In this document: positions 41,584-51,388 of the stretch, piece by piece
Numbering within the stretch: the first letter of the stretch is position 1
How the letters are laid out: each line of letters starts with the position of its first letter
DNA from: Erythrobacter sp. SG61-1L
Lineage (GTDB): Bacteria > Pseudomonadota > Alphaproteobacteria > Sphingomonadales > Sphingomonadaceae
Assembly: GCF_001305965.1 (NCBI RefSeq)
Contig: NZ_JXQC01000003.1
Coordinates: 2,105,643-2,169,642, forward strand
Reading direction: 5' to 3'
DNA length: 64,000 bases
Program-made: the position numbers and the translations under genes
Notes under the pieces: generated by a model
The model's input: the letters and a program-made list of their open reading frames with translations, nothing else
What the model was told of the DNA's origin: nothing
The model's database searches: none

Positions 41584-42603
41584 ATGAAACGCCTTGCCCC
41601 GCTCGCACTGCTTGCCCTCGCCCTGCCCGCGTCGGCCGAGGAGGCCGTGACGCCCACTTCCATCGTGGCGGCGGCGCCAGCGGCGGACTGGATTGCGATC
41701 GATCCTGCTGACCTGATGGTGATGGAGCTTGCATCCGATCGCGACGGGAATGCCCGGCGGGTGGTGATCCAGCTGATGCCCGCGCCGTTCAGCCAGGGCT
41801 GGGTCGGCAATATCCGCAAGCTGGCGGCGGCGCATTGGTGGGACGGGACGAGCGTCTACCGGGTGCAGGACAATTACGTCGTCCAGTGGGGCGATGTGAC
41901 GGAGGAGAAAGCCCTGCCGGATGGGCTGAAGGTAGTGCCAGAGAGTGAGTATGTGCAGCCCTTTGGCTCGGTGGAAACCACTTATCGTATAGAGGATGAG
42001 GAACCCGTCAGCTCCGAGCATTACCTGCGGCTCAAGCCGGGCACCGATGCGGAACGGGTTGTAGTGACCTCGATCGGGACCGATGTCTACGCCACCGGGA
42101 CGCTCTTCCTTGACGGCTGGCCGCTGGGACTTGAACCTCACCAGCAGGCCGAGGATATTAGCTGGCCGGATTTGGGGCTCTCGGTCTGGCCCGTCCATTG
42201 CTACGGCATGGTCGGCGTCGCGCGCGATCTCGAAAGCACCGGAACCGGCAGCGATCTCTATGTCGTGATCGGCCATGCCCCGCGCCAGCTGGACCGGAAC
42301 ATCGCGCTGGTGGGCAGGGTGATCGAGGGGATCGAGCATCTTTCCAGCCTGCCGCGCGGGCATGGCGAGTTGGGCTTCTATGCTGACGATGAGGCGGACA
42401 AGCGGGTGCCGATCCTGTCGGTGCGGATCGGGGCGGAAGTGCGCGATCTGCCGCGGTTCGAATATCTCTCGACCGACAGCGGAAGCTTCGCCGACTATGC
42501 CAATTCCCGCGCCAACCGGCAGGACGATTTCTACAAGGTCCCAGCGGGCGGCGCCGATATCTGCAATGTGCCGGTGCCCATCCGGCGGGTGGTGGCGCAA
42601 TGA
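41584..42603 (+). CDS. Cyclophilin-type peptidyl-prolyl cis-trans isomerase, exported
   Basis: 339 residues with a signal peptide (MKRLAPLALLALALPASAEE). The domain is a divergent cyclophilin: WVGNIRKLAAAHWWDGTSVY and VQDNYVVQWGD, then near residue 200 the VHCYGMVGVARD strand and SDLYVVIGHAPRQLDRNIAL. It catalyses proline isomerisation during protein folding in the periplasm. Family members in sphingomonads are ~300-340 residues, so the gene is complete. Confidence 0.85.
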   Translation: MKRLAPLALLALALPASAEEAVTPTSIVAAAPAADWIAIDPADLMVMELASDRDGNARRVVIQLMPAPFSQGWVGNIRKLAAAHWWDGTSVYRVQDNYVVQWGDVTEEKALPDGLKVVPESEYVQPFGSVETTYRIEDEEPVSSEHYLRLKPGTDAERVVVTSIGTDVYATGTLFLDGWPLGLEPHQQAEDISWPDLGLSVWPVHCYGMVGVARDLESTGTGSDLYVVIGHAPRQLDRNIALVGRVIEGIEHLSSLPRGHGELGFYADDEADKRVPILSVRIGAEVRDLPRFEYLSTDSGSFADYANSRANRQDDFYKVPAGGADICNVPVPIRRVVAQ

Positions 42604-42613
42604 TCTCCTGTTC

Positions 42614-42696
42614 GTCATTGCGAGCGAAGCGAAGCAATCCAGTGCAGTTGCGCGCTGGGCCGTGGATTGCTTCGCGGCATTGCCGCTCGCAATGAC
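42614..42696. repeat. Inverted pair of the CATTGCGAGCGAAGC repeat
   Basis: GTCATTGCGAGCGAAGCG (from 42614) and the inverted form ending CTCGCAATGAC at 42696. It could fold into a long hairpin between the cyclophilin and DUF1905 genes. Other pairs are at 43060-43147 and 60913-60989. Confidence 0.85.
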
Positions 42697-42709
42697 GAAG
42701 GGACGAACC

Positions 42710-43027
42710 ATGAGCGAGATCGTCCGCTTCGCAGCGCCGCTGCTCCACTGGGAATTGGGCGACTTTGCCGGGCTGGGCTATGTCAGCATCACTGGCGAGG
42801 CCGAGGAGGCAATCCGGGGGCATGAACTGATGCGGCGGCTGGAGCTGGGCAAGAGGCGCGGCTTCGGGTCGGTGAAAGTGAATGTCAGCCTTGGTGACAG
42901 CCGCTGGTCCACCTCTGTCTTCCCGCAGAAGGAAGGCGGCTGGTTCCTGCCGGTCAAGAAGGCGATTCAGCGCGCCGAAGGGCTGGAGGAAGGGGACCTG
43001 CTCGAGATCGAGCTGGAGCTGCTTTAG
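42710..43027 (+). CDS. DUF1905 domain protein
   Basis: 105 residues, starting MSEIVRFAAPLLHWELGDFA. It has the DUF1905 pattern: GFGSVKVNVSLGDSRWSTSV, FLPVKKAIQRAEGLEEGD and a closing acidic strand LEIELELL. Small cytosolic beta-barrel fold, function unknown. The frame is open upstream to the repeat, but the ATG at 42710 is the family start. Confidence 0.85.
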   Translation: MSEIVRFAAPLLHWELGDFAGLGYVSITGEAEEAIRGHELMRRLELGKRRGFGSVKVNVSLGDSRWSTSVFPQKEGGWFLPVKKAIQRAEGLEEGDLLEIELELL

Positions 43028-43059
43028 CGCAGCCTGTTCGTGATGAGCGGCCATCGTTC

Positions 43060-43311
43060 GTCATTGCGAGCAACAAAGCCGCGCGGCAATCCATGGCGGC
43101 TGCACGTCGGGTCTGGATTGCGTCGCCGCTGCGCTCCTCGCAATGACGAGATGAAGTGCATAGCGGCGGGGTGGACAACCCGCCTGTCCCACTCACCCAC
43201 ACCCGCTCATCCTGAGCTTGTCGAAGGACATGCGCGGGCCTTCGATCCAGGCGCAGTCAAGGTGGCCTCAAGAGGCAGCCGTTCCGCGTGTCCTTCGACA
43301 GGCTCAGGATG
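43060..43311. repeat. Cluster of two dispersed repeat types
   Basis: An inverted pair of the CATTGCGAG type (43060-43093 and 43114-43147) followed by an inverted pair of the TCCTTCGACAGGCTCAGGA type (43207-43228 and 43291-43311). The 320 bases between DUF1905 and rsh hold no gene. Confidence 0.85.
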
Positions 43312-43348
43312 GGCGGAGGAAAGTGGTTTGGGGGAGGTGTTGCTCCCC

Positions 43349-45433
43349 CTAGATACGGCTGGCTTCCGCCAGCGCGTCGCTGGCGCGCAAGGCACTGAGG
43401 ATGCGGGTCAGGTGGGCCAGATCTTGCACTTCGAGGTCCACTTCGTAAGTGTGGAACGGATCGTCGCGCTGGGAGAGGACGAGGTTCATCACATTGGCGT
43501 GGTTCTTGGCGAAGATGCCCGCCACTTCGGCCAGAGTACCGGGGCGGTTGTAGAGCACCACGCGCACGCGGCCGGTGGCGCCTTGGGAGCGTTCGCCCCA
43601 TGAGAGGTCCACCCAGTCCGCATCCACGCCGCTGGCCAGTTCGAGGCAGTCGATCGTGTGGACTTCCACCACTTCGCCCGGATGGCGCAGGCCCACGATG
43701 CGGTCGCCCGGCACGGGGTGGCAGCATTCGGCCATCTTGAAGCCCACGCCCGGTGTCAGGCCGCGGATGGAGATCGCGCGTTCCTGCTTTTCCGGCTCGG
43801 GCATGTCGGCGGTGCTGCCGGGCACCAGCGCTTCCATCACTTCGCGATCTTTGATCTTGGCCGCGCCGATGGCGTACATCAGCTCGTCCTCGTCCTCCAG
43901 GCCCAGCCGGTCCACCGCGGCGCGGATCGCCTTCTTGCCGATCTTGGCGGGCAGACGGTCGGCAATATGGTCGAACAATTTGTGGCCGATGGAGGCGATT
44001 TCCGCGCGTTCCTTGGCGCGCACGGCGCGGCGGATGGAAGCGCGGGCCTTGCCGGTGACGACGAAGCCCAGCCAGGAAAGCTGCGGTTCGGAATGGCTGC
44101 CCTTGATGATCTCCACCACGTCGCCATTATGCAGTTCCGTCCGTAGCGGCATGTGGCGGCCGTTGATCTTGGCACCCACTGCCTGCGCGCCCAGATCGGT
44201 ATGGACGGCAAAGGCGAAGTCCACCGGCGTTGCCCCCTTGGGCAGCTGGAACAGCGCGCCCTTGGGCGTGAAGGCGAAGATGCGGTCCTGATAGATCGCC
44301 AGCTTCGTGTTTTCGAGCAATTCGTCGGCATCGTGGCTGGCATCCACGATCTCGATCAGGTCGCGCAGCCAGCCCACCTGCCCGTCAGGCCGGGCGCCGC
44401 CCTGCTTGTAGGCCCAGTGGGCGGCCAGGCCGAATTCGTTGAGCCGGTGCATCTCGCGCGTGCGGACCTGCACTTCCATGCGCATGGAATTTTCGTAGAT
44501 CAGCGAGGTATGCAGCGAACGATAGCCGTTCGACTTCGGCGTGGAGATGTAATCCTTGTAGCGGCCGGGGATGAACTGCCAGGTGGTGTGCAGCACGCCC
44601 AATGCGCGATAGCAGTCTTCCACGCTTTCGGTCAGCACGCGGAAGGCCATGATGTCGGTGATCTGTTCAAAGCTCACATGGCGTTCGGCCATCTTCTTCC
44701 AGATCGAATAAGGGTGCTTCTCGCGCCCCCATACTTCCACTTTCAGTCCGGCTTCGGCCAGTGCCTGCTTGATGGCCAGCGCGATGTCATCGACCTGCCC
44801 GCCTTCCTGGCTGCGGATCTGCGCCAGCCGCCCGGTGATGGTGGCATAGGCTTCCGGCTCCAGCTGTTCGAAGGCGAGCAACTGCATCTCGCGCATATAT
44901 TCATACATGCCCACCCGCTCTGCCAGCGGGGCATAGATATCCATCGTCTCGCGCGCGATGCGCATGCGCTTTTCGGGCGATTTGATGAAATGCAGCGTGC
45001 GCATATTGTGCAGCCGGTCCGCCAGCTTCACCAGCAGCACGCGCAGATCCTCGCTCATCGCGAGGAGGAATTTGCGCAGGTTTTCCGCCGCCCGCTCGTC
45101 CTCGGGCATCTGCTCGATCTTGGAGAGCTTGGTGACGCCGTCCACCAGCCGGGCGACGTCGGGGCCGAAATTCTTCTCGATATCCTCGATCGTGGCGAGC
45201 GTATCTTCCACCGTATCGTGGAGCAGCGCGGTGATGATCGTTTCCTGATCGAGCTTCAGGTCGGTCATCAAACCGGCGACTTCTACCGGATGGGAGAAAT
45301 AGGGGTCCCCACTGGCGCGCTTCTGCGAGCCGTGTTTCTGCACGGTATAGACATAGGCGCGGTTAAGCAGCGCCTCATCGGCATCCGGGGCGTAATCCTT
45401 AACCCGCTCAACAAGTTCGTACTGACGCAGCAT
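43349..45433 (-). CDS. rsh: Bifunctional (p)ppGpp synthetase/hydrolase, RelA/SpoT homolog
   Basis: 694 residues: hydrolase HD domain (about 20-175, with H72-D73 in LLHDTVEDT), synthetase domain (about 220-340, with KDYISTPKSNGYRSLHTSLI and MEVQVRTREMHRLNEFGLAA), TGS domain (about 370-430, FAFTPKGALFQLPKGATPVD), a helical/zinc-finger-like region and a C-terminal ACT domain (RVRVVLYNRPGTLAEVAGIF). It makes and breaks the alarmone of the stringent response; this order has one such enzyme. Start at 45433 (MLRQYELVERV). Confidence 0.95.
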   Translation of the reverse strand: MLRQYELVERVKDYAPDADEALLNRAYVYTVQKHGSQKRASGDPYFSHPVEVAGLMTDLKLDQETIITALLHDTVEDTLATIEDIEKNFGPDVARLVDGVTKLSKIEQMPEDERAAENLRKFLLAMSEDLRVLLVKLADRLHNMRTLHFIKSPEKRMRIARETMDIYAPLAERVGMYEYMREMQLLAFEQLEPEAYATITGRLAQIRSQEGGQVDDIALAIKQALAEAGLKVEVWGREKHPYSIWKKMAERHVSFEQITDIMAFRVLTESVEDCYRALGVLHTTWQFIPGRYKDYISTPKSNGYRSLHTSLIYENSMRMEVQVRTREMHRLNEFGLAAHWAYKQGGARPDGQVGWLRDLIEIVDASHDADELLENTKLAIYQDRIFAFTPKGALFQLPKGATPVDFAFAVHTDLGAQAVGAKINGRHMPLRTELHNGDVVEIIKGSHSEPQLSWLGFVVTGKARASIRRAVRAKERAEIASIGHKLFDHIADRLPAKIGKKAIRAAVDRLGLEDEDELMYAIGAAKIKDREVMEALVPGSTADMPEPEKQERAISIRGLTPGVGFKMAECCHPVPGDRIVGLRHPGEVVEVHTIDCLELASGVDADWVDLSWGERSQGATGRVRVVLYNRPGTLAEVAGIFAKNHANVMNLVLSQRDDPFHTYEVDLEVQDLAHLTRILSALRASDALAEASRI

Positions 45434-45516
45434 TGTGCTTCCCAAATGGGGGCAAGACCCCCCACATTGCAACGGGAAAGCGCTCGAGTGGGAAAGCTAT
45501 TCCAATGCGGCGGGCG

Positions 45517-47436
45517 TCAGGCGGGCTTCCCGACCACTGCGTCCACCGCGCCCTGCGTCACCGCGTGATAGCCCGAACGGGTCTTGGCATAGATGCGCTT
45601 GGCAATCGGCTGGCCCCAGCTGCCCTGCTTCATCAGCGCGGCAAAGAGCGGTTTGACGAACTTGGTCCGGCCCACGCTGGAGAGGAATTTCTCCGCCGCC
45701 GGCACTGCCGGATCGTAACGGTTGTTCAGTGCCAGTTCGAGCCAGGCGAACAGGATTTCCTTATTGCCGGACTTCGAAAGCCCCAGCGAGGAATCCAGCG
45801 CGGCCAGCTTTGCCGCGTCCAGCTTGGCCGGAACCTTGGACAGGAAACGCAGCCGTTCCGCCGTGGTCCAGCTGCCCCATGCCTTGGCATCGGGCGTGCC
45901 GCTGGTGCGATAGGCTTCGGCGGCCTTGTCCACATCGGCAAAGGCGGATGCCGGCGGGCGCAGGACGTTGGAGGGCAGGCCGGGCTTGTAGACCCAGTCA
46001 TCCAGCATCAGCTTCTTTTCCATCTCGGCATCGCCGTTCACCAGATGGGCGCGCATATCGTCCAGCAGCATGGCGGAAGTGGCGGGCTGGAAGGCGTGCT
46101 TGTCAAACCAGTTGCGCAACCAGGCGTCGAACTTCTCGCGCCCCACGATGCCCTCCACCGTGCGCATGAAAGTGGCGCCCTTGTCATAGATGATGCCGGA
46201 ATTGCCGCCATCGGGCACGCCCAGTTCCGGCGAGAGGTGCAGCGCGGTGATCGGCGCATTCATGCCTTCTTCGGCCAGCGCCTTTTCCATTTCGGCATAG
46301 CTCAGCGCGGCTTCCTGCTGAGCGCGCTTCGTGCCGTAGAGTTCCTCCACGATGCGGTTTTCGAAATAGGAAGTGATCCCCTCGTTCAGCCAGCTGTCGG
46401 ACCAGTTGGCATTGGTGACCAGATTGCCCGACCAGCTATGCGCCAGTTCATGCGCCACCAGCCCCGTCAGGCTGCGGTCGCCCGCGATGAAAGTGGGCGT
46501 CAGGAAGGTCATGGTGGGGTTTTCCATGCCGCCATAGGGGAAGCTGGGCGGCAGCACGATCATCTCGTAGCGGCCCCAGCGATAGGGGCCGTATAGCTTC
46601 TCCGCCGCTTCCACCATCTTCTCCGTATCGGAAAGCTCCGCCGCGGCGGCATCCAGCATGGACGGTTCGGTCCATACGCCGGTGCGGGGGCCGAGTTCGC
46701 GATAGGCCAGATCGCCCGCCGCGATGGCAATCAGGTAAGGCGCCACCGGCTTGTCCATGCGGAAGCGGAAGGCGCGGCGATTATCGCCCACATCCTCCGG
46801 CTCACCCACGCGCAGGGCGGACATCACCACGGTCAGCGGCTTGGGCGCAGTGATCCGCGCTTCCCAGCTCTGGCGGATGCCCGGGCTGTCCTGCGTGGGA
46901 ATCCAGCTGCGGTTGAGCGTGGCCTGCCCCTGGCTGAGGAGATAGGGCTGCTTGCCGCCCGCCGTCTGTTCCGGCGCCAGCCATTGCAGCGCCTCCGCAT
47001 CGGGCGCGGCGGAATAGCCGATGGTGATCTTGCGCGCCTTGCCGATCGTGACGGTGACCGGCTCGCCCTTGCCTTCCACCTTCTCGCCCACGGTGAAGGG
47101 CAGGTCCGCCCCGCTCTCATCGGTGATCTTTGCGATCTTCAGCCCGTTGCTGTCGAGTACGATGGTATCGGCATCGGGCTTGGCCAGAATGTCCAGCGTG
47201 GCGGTGCCGCTCACTGTCTTCGCCGCGAAGTCCAGCGCAAGGTCCAGCGCCACATGCGTCACCCGCGCCACTTCGGGCTGGGCGAAAGTTGCCGGGTCCA
47301 CTGCATCCTCGCTGGTGAGGATGGGGGAAACGATCGCTTCCTCTGCCGGCTTGTCCGCCCCGCCCGAACAGGCGGCGGCAAACAGCGAAAGGGGCAGCGA
47401 GAGAGACAGCAGGAACGGCTTGAGCGCGGCGCGCAT
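45517..47436 (-). CDS. M1-family metallopeptidase (leukotriene A4 hydrolase-like aminopeptidase), probable lipoprotein
   Basis: 639 residues with a lipoprotein-type signal (LSLFAAACSGG, lipid site C23). The substrate loop YGGMENPTMTF and zinc site HELAHSWSGN...NEGITSYFE (HExxH-x18-E) are intact, followed by a C-terminal helical ARM-like domain typical of the LTA4H branch. It removes N-terminal amino acids from peptides, probably in the periplasm. GGAGA lies seven bases before the ATG at 47436. Divergent from the aminotransferase gene. Confidence 0.92.
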   Translation of the reverse strand: MRAALKPFLLSLSLPLSLFAAACSGGADKPAEEAIVSPILTSEDAVDPATFAQPEVARVTHVALDLALDFAAKTVSGTATLDILAKPDADTIVLDSNGLKIAKITDESGADLPFTVGEKVEGKGEPVTVTIGKARKITIGYSAAPDAEALQWLAPEQTAGGKQPYLLSQGQATLNRSWIPTQDSPGIRQSWEARITAPKPLTVVMSALRVGEPEDVGDNRRAFRFRMDKPVAPYLIAIAAGDLAYRELGPRTGVWTEPSMLDAAAAELSDTEKMVEAAEKLYGPYRWGRYEMIVLPPSFPYGGMENPTMTFLTPTFIAGDRSLTGLVAHELAHSWSGNLVTNANWSDSWLNEGITSYFENRIVEELYGTKRAQQEAALSYAEMEKALAEEGMNAPITALHLSPELGVPDGGNSGIIYDKGATFMRTVEGIVGREKFDAWLRNWFDKHAFQPATSAMLLDDMRAHLVNGDAEMEKKLMLDDWVYKPGLPSNVLRPPASAFADVDKAAEAYRTSGTPDAKAWGSWTTAERLRFLSKVPAKLDAAKLAALDSSLGLSKSGNKEILFAWLELALNNRYDPAVPAAEKFLSSVGRTKFVKPLFAALMKQGSWGQPIAKRIYAKTRSGYHAVTQGAVDAVVGKPA

Positions 47437-47566
47437 CGGATTCTCCGGGCAGGGATCGGGGGAACTGGTTTCGTTTAACACCAATTCCACGATTAAGGGT
47501 CACTCGTCAAATCCGCTCCGCTCTGGCCGCTTGCGGGCTGCCGCAACGCGCTCCACAAGGCAGGCG

Positions 47567-48706
47567 ATGAGCAACGCGGCTTCCACCACCATCTTCGAAC
47601 GCATGTCGGCCCTCGCGCGGGAAACCGGCGCGATCAATCTCGGCCAGGGCTTCCCGGACAAGGAACATGCGCCCGAACTGCTGGAAGCCGCCCGGCGCGC
47701 GCTGGTGGAGAAATCGAACCAGTACCCGCCCATGCGCGGGCTGGCCGAACTGCGCCGCGCGGTTTGCGATTATTATTTGCGCGAACAGGGGCTGGAAGTC
47801 GCGGAAGAGGAAGTGGTGGTCACTTCCGGCGCGACCGAGGCGCTGGCCGCCAGCATCCTCGCCCTGATCCAGCCGGGGGACGAGGCGATCCTGCTGCAGC
47901 CCTGTTATGACGCCTATCTGCCGCTGATCGAGCGGGCGGGCGGCACGGCAAGGCTGCTCAATCTGGTGCCGCCGCACTGGACGATCCCGATGGAGGAACT
48001 GGAAGAGGCCATCACGGATCGCACGAAGCTGATCATCCTTAACACGCCCAACAACCCCACCGGCACGATCACGCCGCGCGCGGAGCTGGAGCGGCTCGGC
48101 ACGATCTGCGAAACGCACGATCTGGCGCTGCTGTGCGACGAAGTGTGGGAAGGCATGATCTTCGACCGTACGCCGCATGTCTCCCCCCTCGCCATCCCGG
48201 CGCTGCGTAACCGGGCGATCAAGATCGGATCGGCAGGCAAGATCTTCTCCCTCACCGGCTGGAAGATCGGCTGGGCCGTGGCCGCGCCGGCGCTGGCCAA
48301 TGCCATTGCCGCGCAGCACCAGTTCCTCACCTTCACCACCGCCACGCCGCTGCAATGGGCCGTGGCCGAAGGGCTGGCCCTGCCCCACCAATGGCACGAA
48401 GCCCATCGCGCCCAATATGGCGCCAGCCGCCGCCGTCTGGTGGAAGGGCTGGAGGCGGCGGGCTATGCGGTGCTGCCTTCCAGCGGCACATGGTTCGTCA
48501 CCATAGACCTCGCCGCATCGGGCCTGCCCGCCGATGACGAGCAGATGGCCGAACGCCTGATCCGCGAGGCAGGCGTGGTGACCATCCCCGTCTCCGCCTT
48601 CTACCACGACACCAAGGAAAAAGGCTTCCTGCGCTTCTGCTTCGCCAAACAGGACGCGACATTGGACGAGGCGCTGGAACGGCTCACCCGGTTCCGCGCA
48701 GGCTGA
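47567..48706 (+). CDS. PLP-dependent class I/II aminotransferase
   Basis: 379 residues. The fold type I motifs are present: INLGQGFPDKEHAP near the start, VVTSGATEALAASILALIQP, NTPNNPTGTITPRAEL, LALLCDEVWEGMIFD (Asp for the pyridine N), KIGSAGKIFSLTGWKIGW (Lys forming the PLP Schiff base), and a late FLRFCFAKQD with the carboxylate-binding Arg. Closest in pattern to the methionine/kynurenine aminotransferase group (YbdL/KAT); the exact substrate is open. The ATG at 47567 has AAGG about eight bases upstream. Confidence 0.9.
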   Translation: MSNAASTTIFERMSALARETGAINLGQGFPDKEHAPELLEAARRALVEKSNQYPPMRGLAELRRAVCDYYLREQGLEVAEEEVVVTSGATEALAASILALIQPGDEAILLQPCYDAYLPLIERAGGTARLLNLVPPHWTIPMEELEEAITDRTKLIILNTPNNPTGTITPRAELERLGTICETHDLALLCDEVWEGMIFDRTPHVSPLAIPALRNRAIKIGSAGKIFSLTGWKIGWAVAAPALANAIAAQHQFLTFTTATPLQWAVAEGLALPHQWHEAHRAQYGASRRRLVEGLEAAGYAVLPSSGTWFVTIDLAASGLPADDEQMAERLIREAGVVTIPVSAFYHDTKEKGFLRFCFAKQDATLDEALERLTRFRAG

Positions 48707-48841
48707 GCGAAATGGCCAGCATCCATCGCAAGGCCGTCGTCCTGATCCGTCTGAAAACGGACCAACGCGTAAGTACCATCACGTGCTCTCAGACGGTGGA
48801 GTTTAGCCTGGCCTAAAGGTTTGGAACTTAGGTTCAGGGGC

Positions 48842-49849
48842 ATGGATAAACCGGCACCTCAGCTCCGCTTCGCATGGAAGCCCATGCTCGTTCAGAGCCA
48901 GATCGTGGGCATTCTCGTCCTGGCGCAGTTCCAGTTGCATATGTGGTCAGATATGAAGCCGGCGCCCACTACGCCTGACAAGGCGATCCTGTACTTCCTG
49001 CTGTTCGCCGGGCTGAATTTCACAGTGATGTTCGCGGGTGACCGGCTTGCTCGTAAGGTCGGCTGGTGGACACGCGGCGTATATATGGGGCTTGGCGCGA
49101 CAGCCGCCAGCGTGGCCCATGCCGTGGCGCTCGCACCGGCGGCTTACGTCCTGGCGTTCCGCGAGGGGACATTGTTTGCCCTTTTGCTCGTGCCGATCCT
49201 CATCGGGGCAGCAACGGCTTTCCTGATGCATAAGAGCCTGGGATATGCCGCAGAAGGAGATGACCCCCACGCCCTGTTTCAGAAAGTGAACGGAGCCACT
49301 GATTCAGGCGCAGTTTATGACATCGGTTCGGCCGAATATTATGACGGCCCCTTGCAGATACGCACTTCCGCGACTGCCGCCCTCATCGCCGCCTTTACCG
49401 GTTCCGCGCTATACGTGTTCATCACGCTGATAAGCCTGACAGACGGCGTGCTCCCGGCAGGCGCCCTTCCCCCTCTGTTCACGCAGAGCCCGATCCTCGC
49501 CGCGCTGTTCGGCATCTGCGGCACTGCGGCGCCGTTCTATGTCTTTATCCGCCGTTCACATGCCTTTCTGCAGAAGCGCGGAAAGGACAGCCTCAAGTCC
49601 TATGCCCTTGCCGGAATCTTTGTCCCGCTCGGTTTCGCACTCGCTCTGCTAGCTCTGATGGGCCCCTTCGGCATAATCCTCGTGCTGCCGTGGATATTGC
49701 CCTCGGTCGCGGCGATGGCCACGTACCATCGCCTCGCCGGCTTCGAGCCGCTCGACCTGCCGGGAGACATCGAGGTTCGCGATCCCCGCGCCATGCTGCC
49801 CGCCGACCACATACGACGCCGCGTCAGACGGGTTGTCCGGGCAGATTGA
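48842..49849 (+). CDS. Polytopic membrane protein of unknown function
   Basis: 335 residues with seven or eight transmembrane helices (for example ILVLAQFQLHMW, ILYFLLFAGLNFTVMFAG, LFALLLVPILIGAATAFLM, AALIAAFTGSALYVFITLIS, YALAGIFVPLGFALALLAL). Between helices 4 and 5 is a ~50-residue loop (HKSLGYAAEGDDPHALFQKV). The tail is rich in Arg (HIRRRVRRVVRAD). I do not recognise a family. Stand-alone gene. Confidence 0.8.
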   Translation: MDKPAPQLRFAWKPMLVQSQIVGILVLAQFQLHMWSDMKPAPTTPDKAILYFLLFAGLNFTVMFAGDRLARKVGWWTRGVYMGLGATAASVAHAVALAPAAYVLAFREGTLFALLLVPILIGAATAFLMHKSLGYAAEGDDPHALFQKVNGATDSGAVYDIGSAEYYDGPLQIRTSATAALIAAFTGSALYVFITLISLTDGVLPAGALPPLFTQSPILAALFGICGTAAPFYVFIRRSHAFLQKRGKDSLKSYALAGIFVPLGFALALLALMGPFGIILVLPWILPSVAAMATYHRLAGFEPLDLPGDIEVRDPRAMLPADHIRRRVRRVVRAD

Positions 49850-49948
49850 TCGGGAACTGTGGCAGCAGGGGCTGCGCAATGCGCAGAAGACCATTGGGCA
49901 GAGACTTTAACGTCTCCACCCATTAAGGCCGCCAGCTCCGCAATTCGC

Positions 49949-50377
49949 TCAGTTCTTCGCCTTCAGCCCTACCGCCGCAAGGCCCGCCAGCGCGCAGGCC
50001 TCGTCATTGTCGGACGTATCGCCGGTAATGCCGATGGCGCCCACGACCACGCCGTCCGCATCGCAGGCGATCACGCCGCCCGCTGCCGGGACCATGCCGC
50101 CTTCGCCCATCGTATCGACCGAGGCGATGAAGTGCGGGCGTTCCAGCGCCATATCGCCGATGGTGCGGCTCGATACGCCCAACGCCAGCGCGCCTGCCGC
50201 CTTGCCGGTTGCCAGCTTCACCCGCATGTTCGATGCCCCGTCCTGACGCTGGCAGGCGATCATGTGCCCGCCCGCATCCAGCACCACCACGGTCAGCGGC
50301 TTGAGCGCCAGTTCGGTGCCCTTGGTAAGAGCGGCTTCGATCATGGCATTGGCCTGGGCCAGGTCGATACGGTGCAT
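49949..50377 (-). CDS. GlcG/HbpS-family protein
   Basis: 142 residues with LDAGGHMIACQRQDGASNMR, LATGKAAGALALGVSSRTIG and the glycine-rich end GGVIACDADGVVVGAIGITG, the pattern of the DUF336/HbpS family. HbpS binds haem outside the cell in actinomycetes; the role of proteobacterial members is unclear. Its start is six bases behind the stop of hemF, so a role linked to haem is a fair guess. Confidence 0.85.
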   Translation of the reverse strand: MHRIDLAQANAMIEAALTKGTELALKPLTVVVLDAGGHMIACQRQDGASNMRVKLATGKAAGALALGVSSRTIGDMALERPHFIASVDTMGEGGMVPAAGGVIACDADGVVVGAIGITGDTSDNDEACALAGLAAVGLKAKN

Positions 50378-50382
50378 GCAGG

Positions 50383-51240
50383 TCAGCTCCACTTCACTTC
50401 GGGGGGAAGGCTCATCAGAATGGCGTCGATATTGCCGCCGGTCCGCAGGCCGAACAATGTGCCCCGGTCATAGACCAGGTTGAATTCCACATAGCGGCCC
50501 CGCCATTCGAGCTGGGCCTGCTTTTCCGCCTCGCTGAATTCCATGCCCATGCGCTTGCGCACGATTCTGGGGAACACATCGAGGAACGCCTCGCCCACGT
50601 CGCGGGTGAAGGCGAAATTGCGTTCCCATTCGGCCAGATCCGCGCATTCGAGGTGATCGTAGAAAATCCCGCCCACGCCGCGCGCCACATTGCGATGGGG
50701 AATGAAGAAATAGTCATCCGCCCACTTCTTGAACTTCTCGTAATAGGTCGGGTTATGGCCCGCGCAGGCCGCGCGGAAGGCGGCGTGGAAGGCTTCGGTA
50801 TCTTCCTCGTAGGGGATCGGCGGGTTGAGGTCCGCCCCTCCGCCGAACCACGCCTTGCTGGTGGTGAGGAAGCGGGTGTTCATGTGCACGGCCGGGACAT
50901 GCGGATTGGCCATATGGGCCACAAGGCTGATGCCCGTGGCGGTGAAGCCGGGATCGTCCTCGCTCGCGCCATTGATCGTCTGGGCGAAGCCGGGGGCGAA
51001 ATTGCCGGAGACGGTGGAGACGTTGACGCCCACCTTCTCGAACACCTTGCCCTTCATCTGACCGCGCACGCCGCCGCCGCCTTCGGTGCCGTCAGAGGTC
51101 TCGCGGTCCCACGGCGTATATTCGAAACTGGCATCGCTGCCCGCCTCGCGCTCGATCGCCTCGAAGGCGGCGCAAATGCGGTCGCGCAGGCTTTCGAACC
51201 ATTCGCGGGATTGGGCGGTCTGAGGGGTCCAGTCGGTCAT
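50383..51240 (-). CDS. hemF: Oxygen-dependent coproporphyrinogen III oxidase
   Basis: 285 residues. Converts coproporphyrinogen III to protoporphyrinogen IX with O2 in haem synthesis. Family signatures seen are GGGGVRGQMKGKVFEKVGVN, MNTRFLTTSKAWFGGGADLN, RNVARGVGGIFYDHLE and RGRYVEFNLVYDRGTLFGL. Complete from MTDWTPQTAQSREW to the end. The frame extends upstream into a dispersed repeat, which is not coding. Confidence 0.96.
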   Translation of the reverse strand: MTDWTPQTAQSREWFESLRDRICAAFEAIEREAGSDASFEYTPWDRETSDGTEGGGGVRGQMKGKVFEKVGVNVSTVSGNFAPGFAQTINGASEDDPGFTATGISLVAHMANPHVPAVHMNTRFLTTSKAWFGGGADLNPPIPYEEDTEAFHAAFRAACAGHNPTYYEKFKKWADDYFFIPHRNVARGVGGIFYDHLECADLAEWERNFAFTRDVGEAFLDVFPRIVRKRMGMEFSEAEKQAQLEWRGRYVEFNLVYDRGTLFGLRTGGNIDAILMSLPPEVKWS

Positions 51241-51253
51241 AACAAAATCCGTT

Positions 51254-51323
51254 CGTCCTGAGCCTGTCGAAGGACCGCTTTTCTCTCCGGCCAAAGAAAG
51301 ACCACCCTTCGACAAGCTCAGGG
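51254..51323. repeat. Dispersed palindromic repeat pair
   Basis: CGTCCTGAGCCTGTCGAAGG and its inverse CCCTTCGACAAGCTCAGGG, separated by ~30 bases, between hemF and pdeM. Same family as 43207 and 61811. Confidence 0.85.
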
Positions 51324-51388
51324 CCGGCGGTTCACTTGCAGGCAAACGCCCCCTTGCCAAACCCGCCGCCCCACGGCAAGGCACTGCC

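Noticed and set aside
42614-43311. Repeat cluster as a CRISPR array
   Set aside because: The units are inverted pairs with irregular distances and two different sequences, not regularly spaced direct repeats; no cas genes.
44153-45568. 471-codon frame opposite rsh
   Set aside because: Shadow of the well-conserved rsh gene; no domain or signal.
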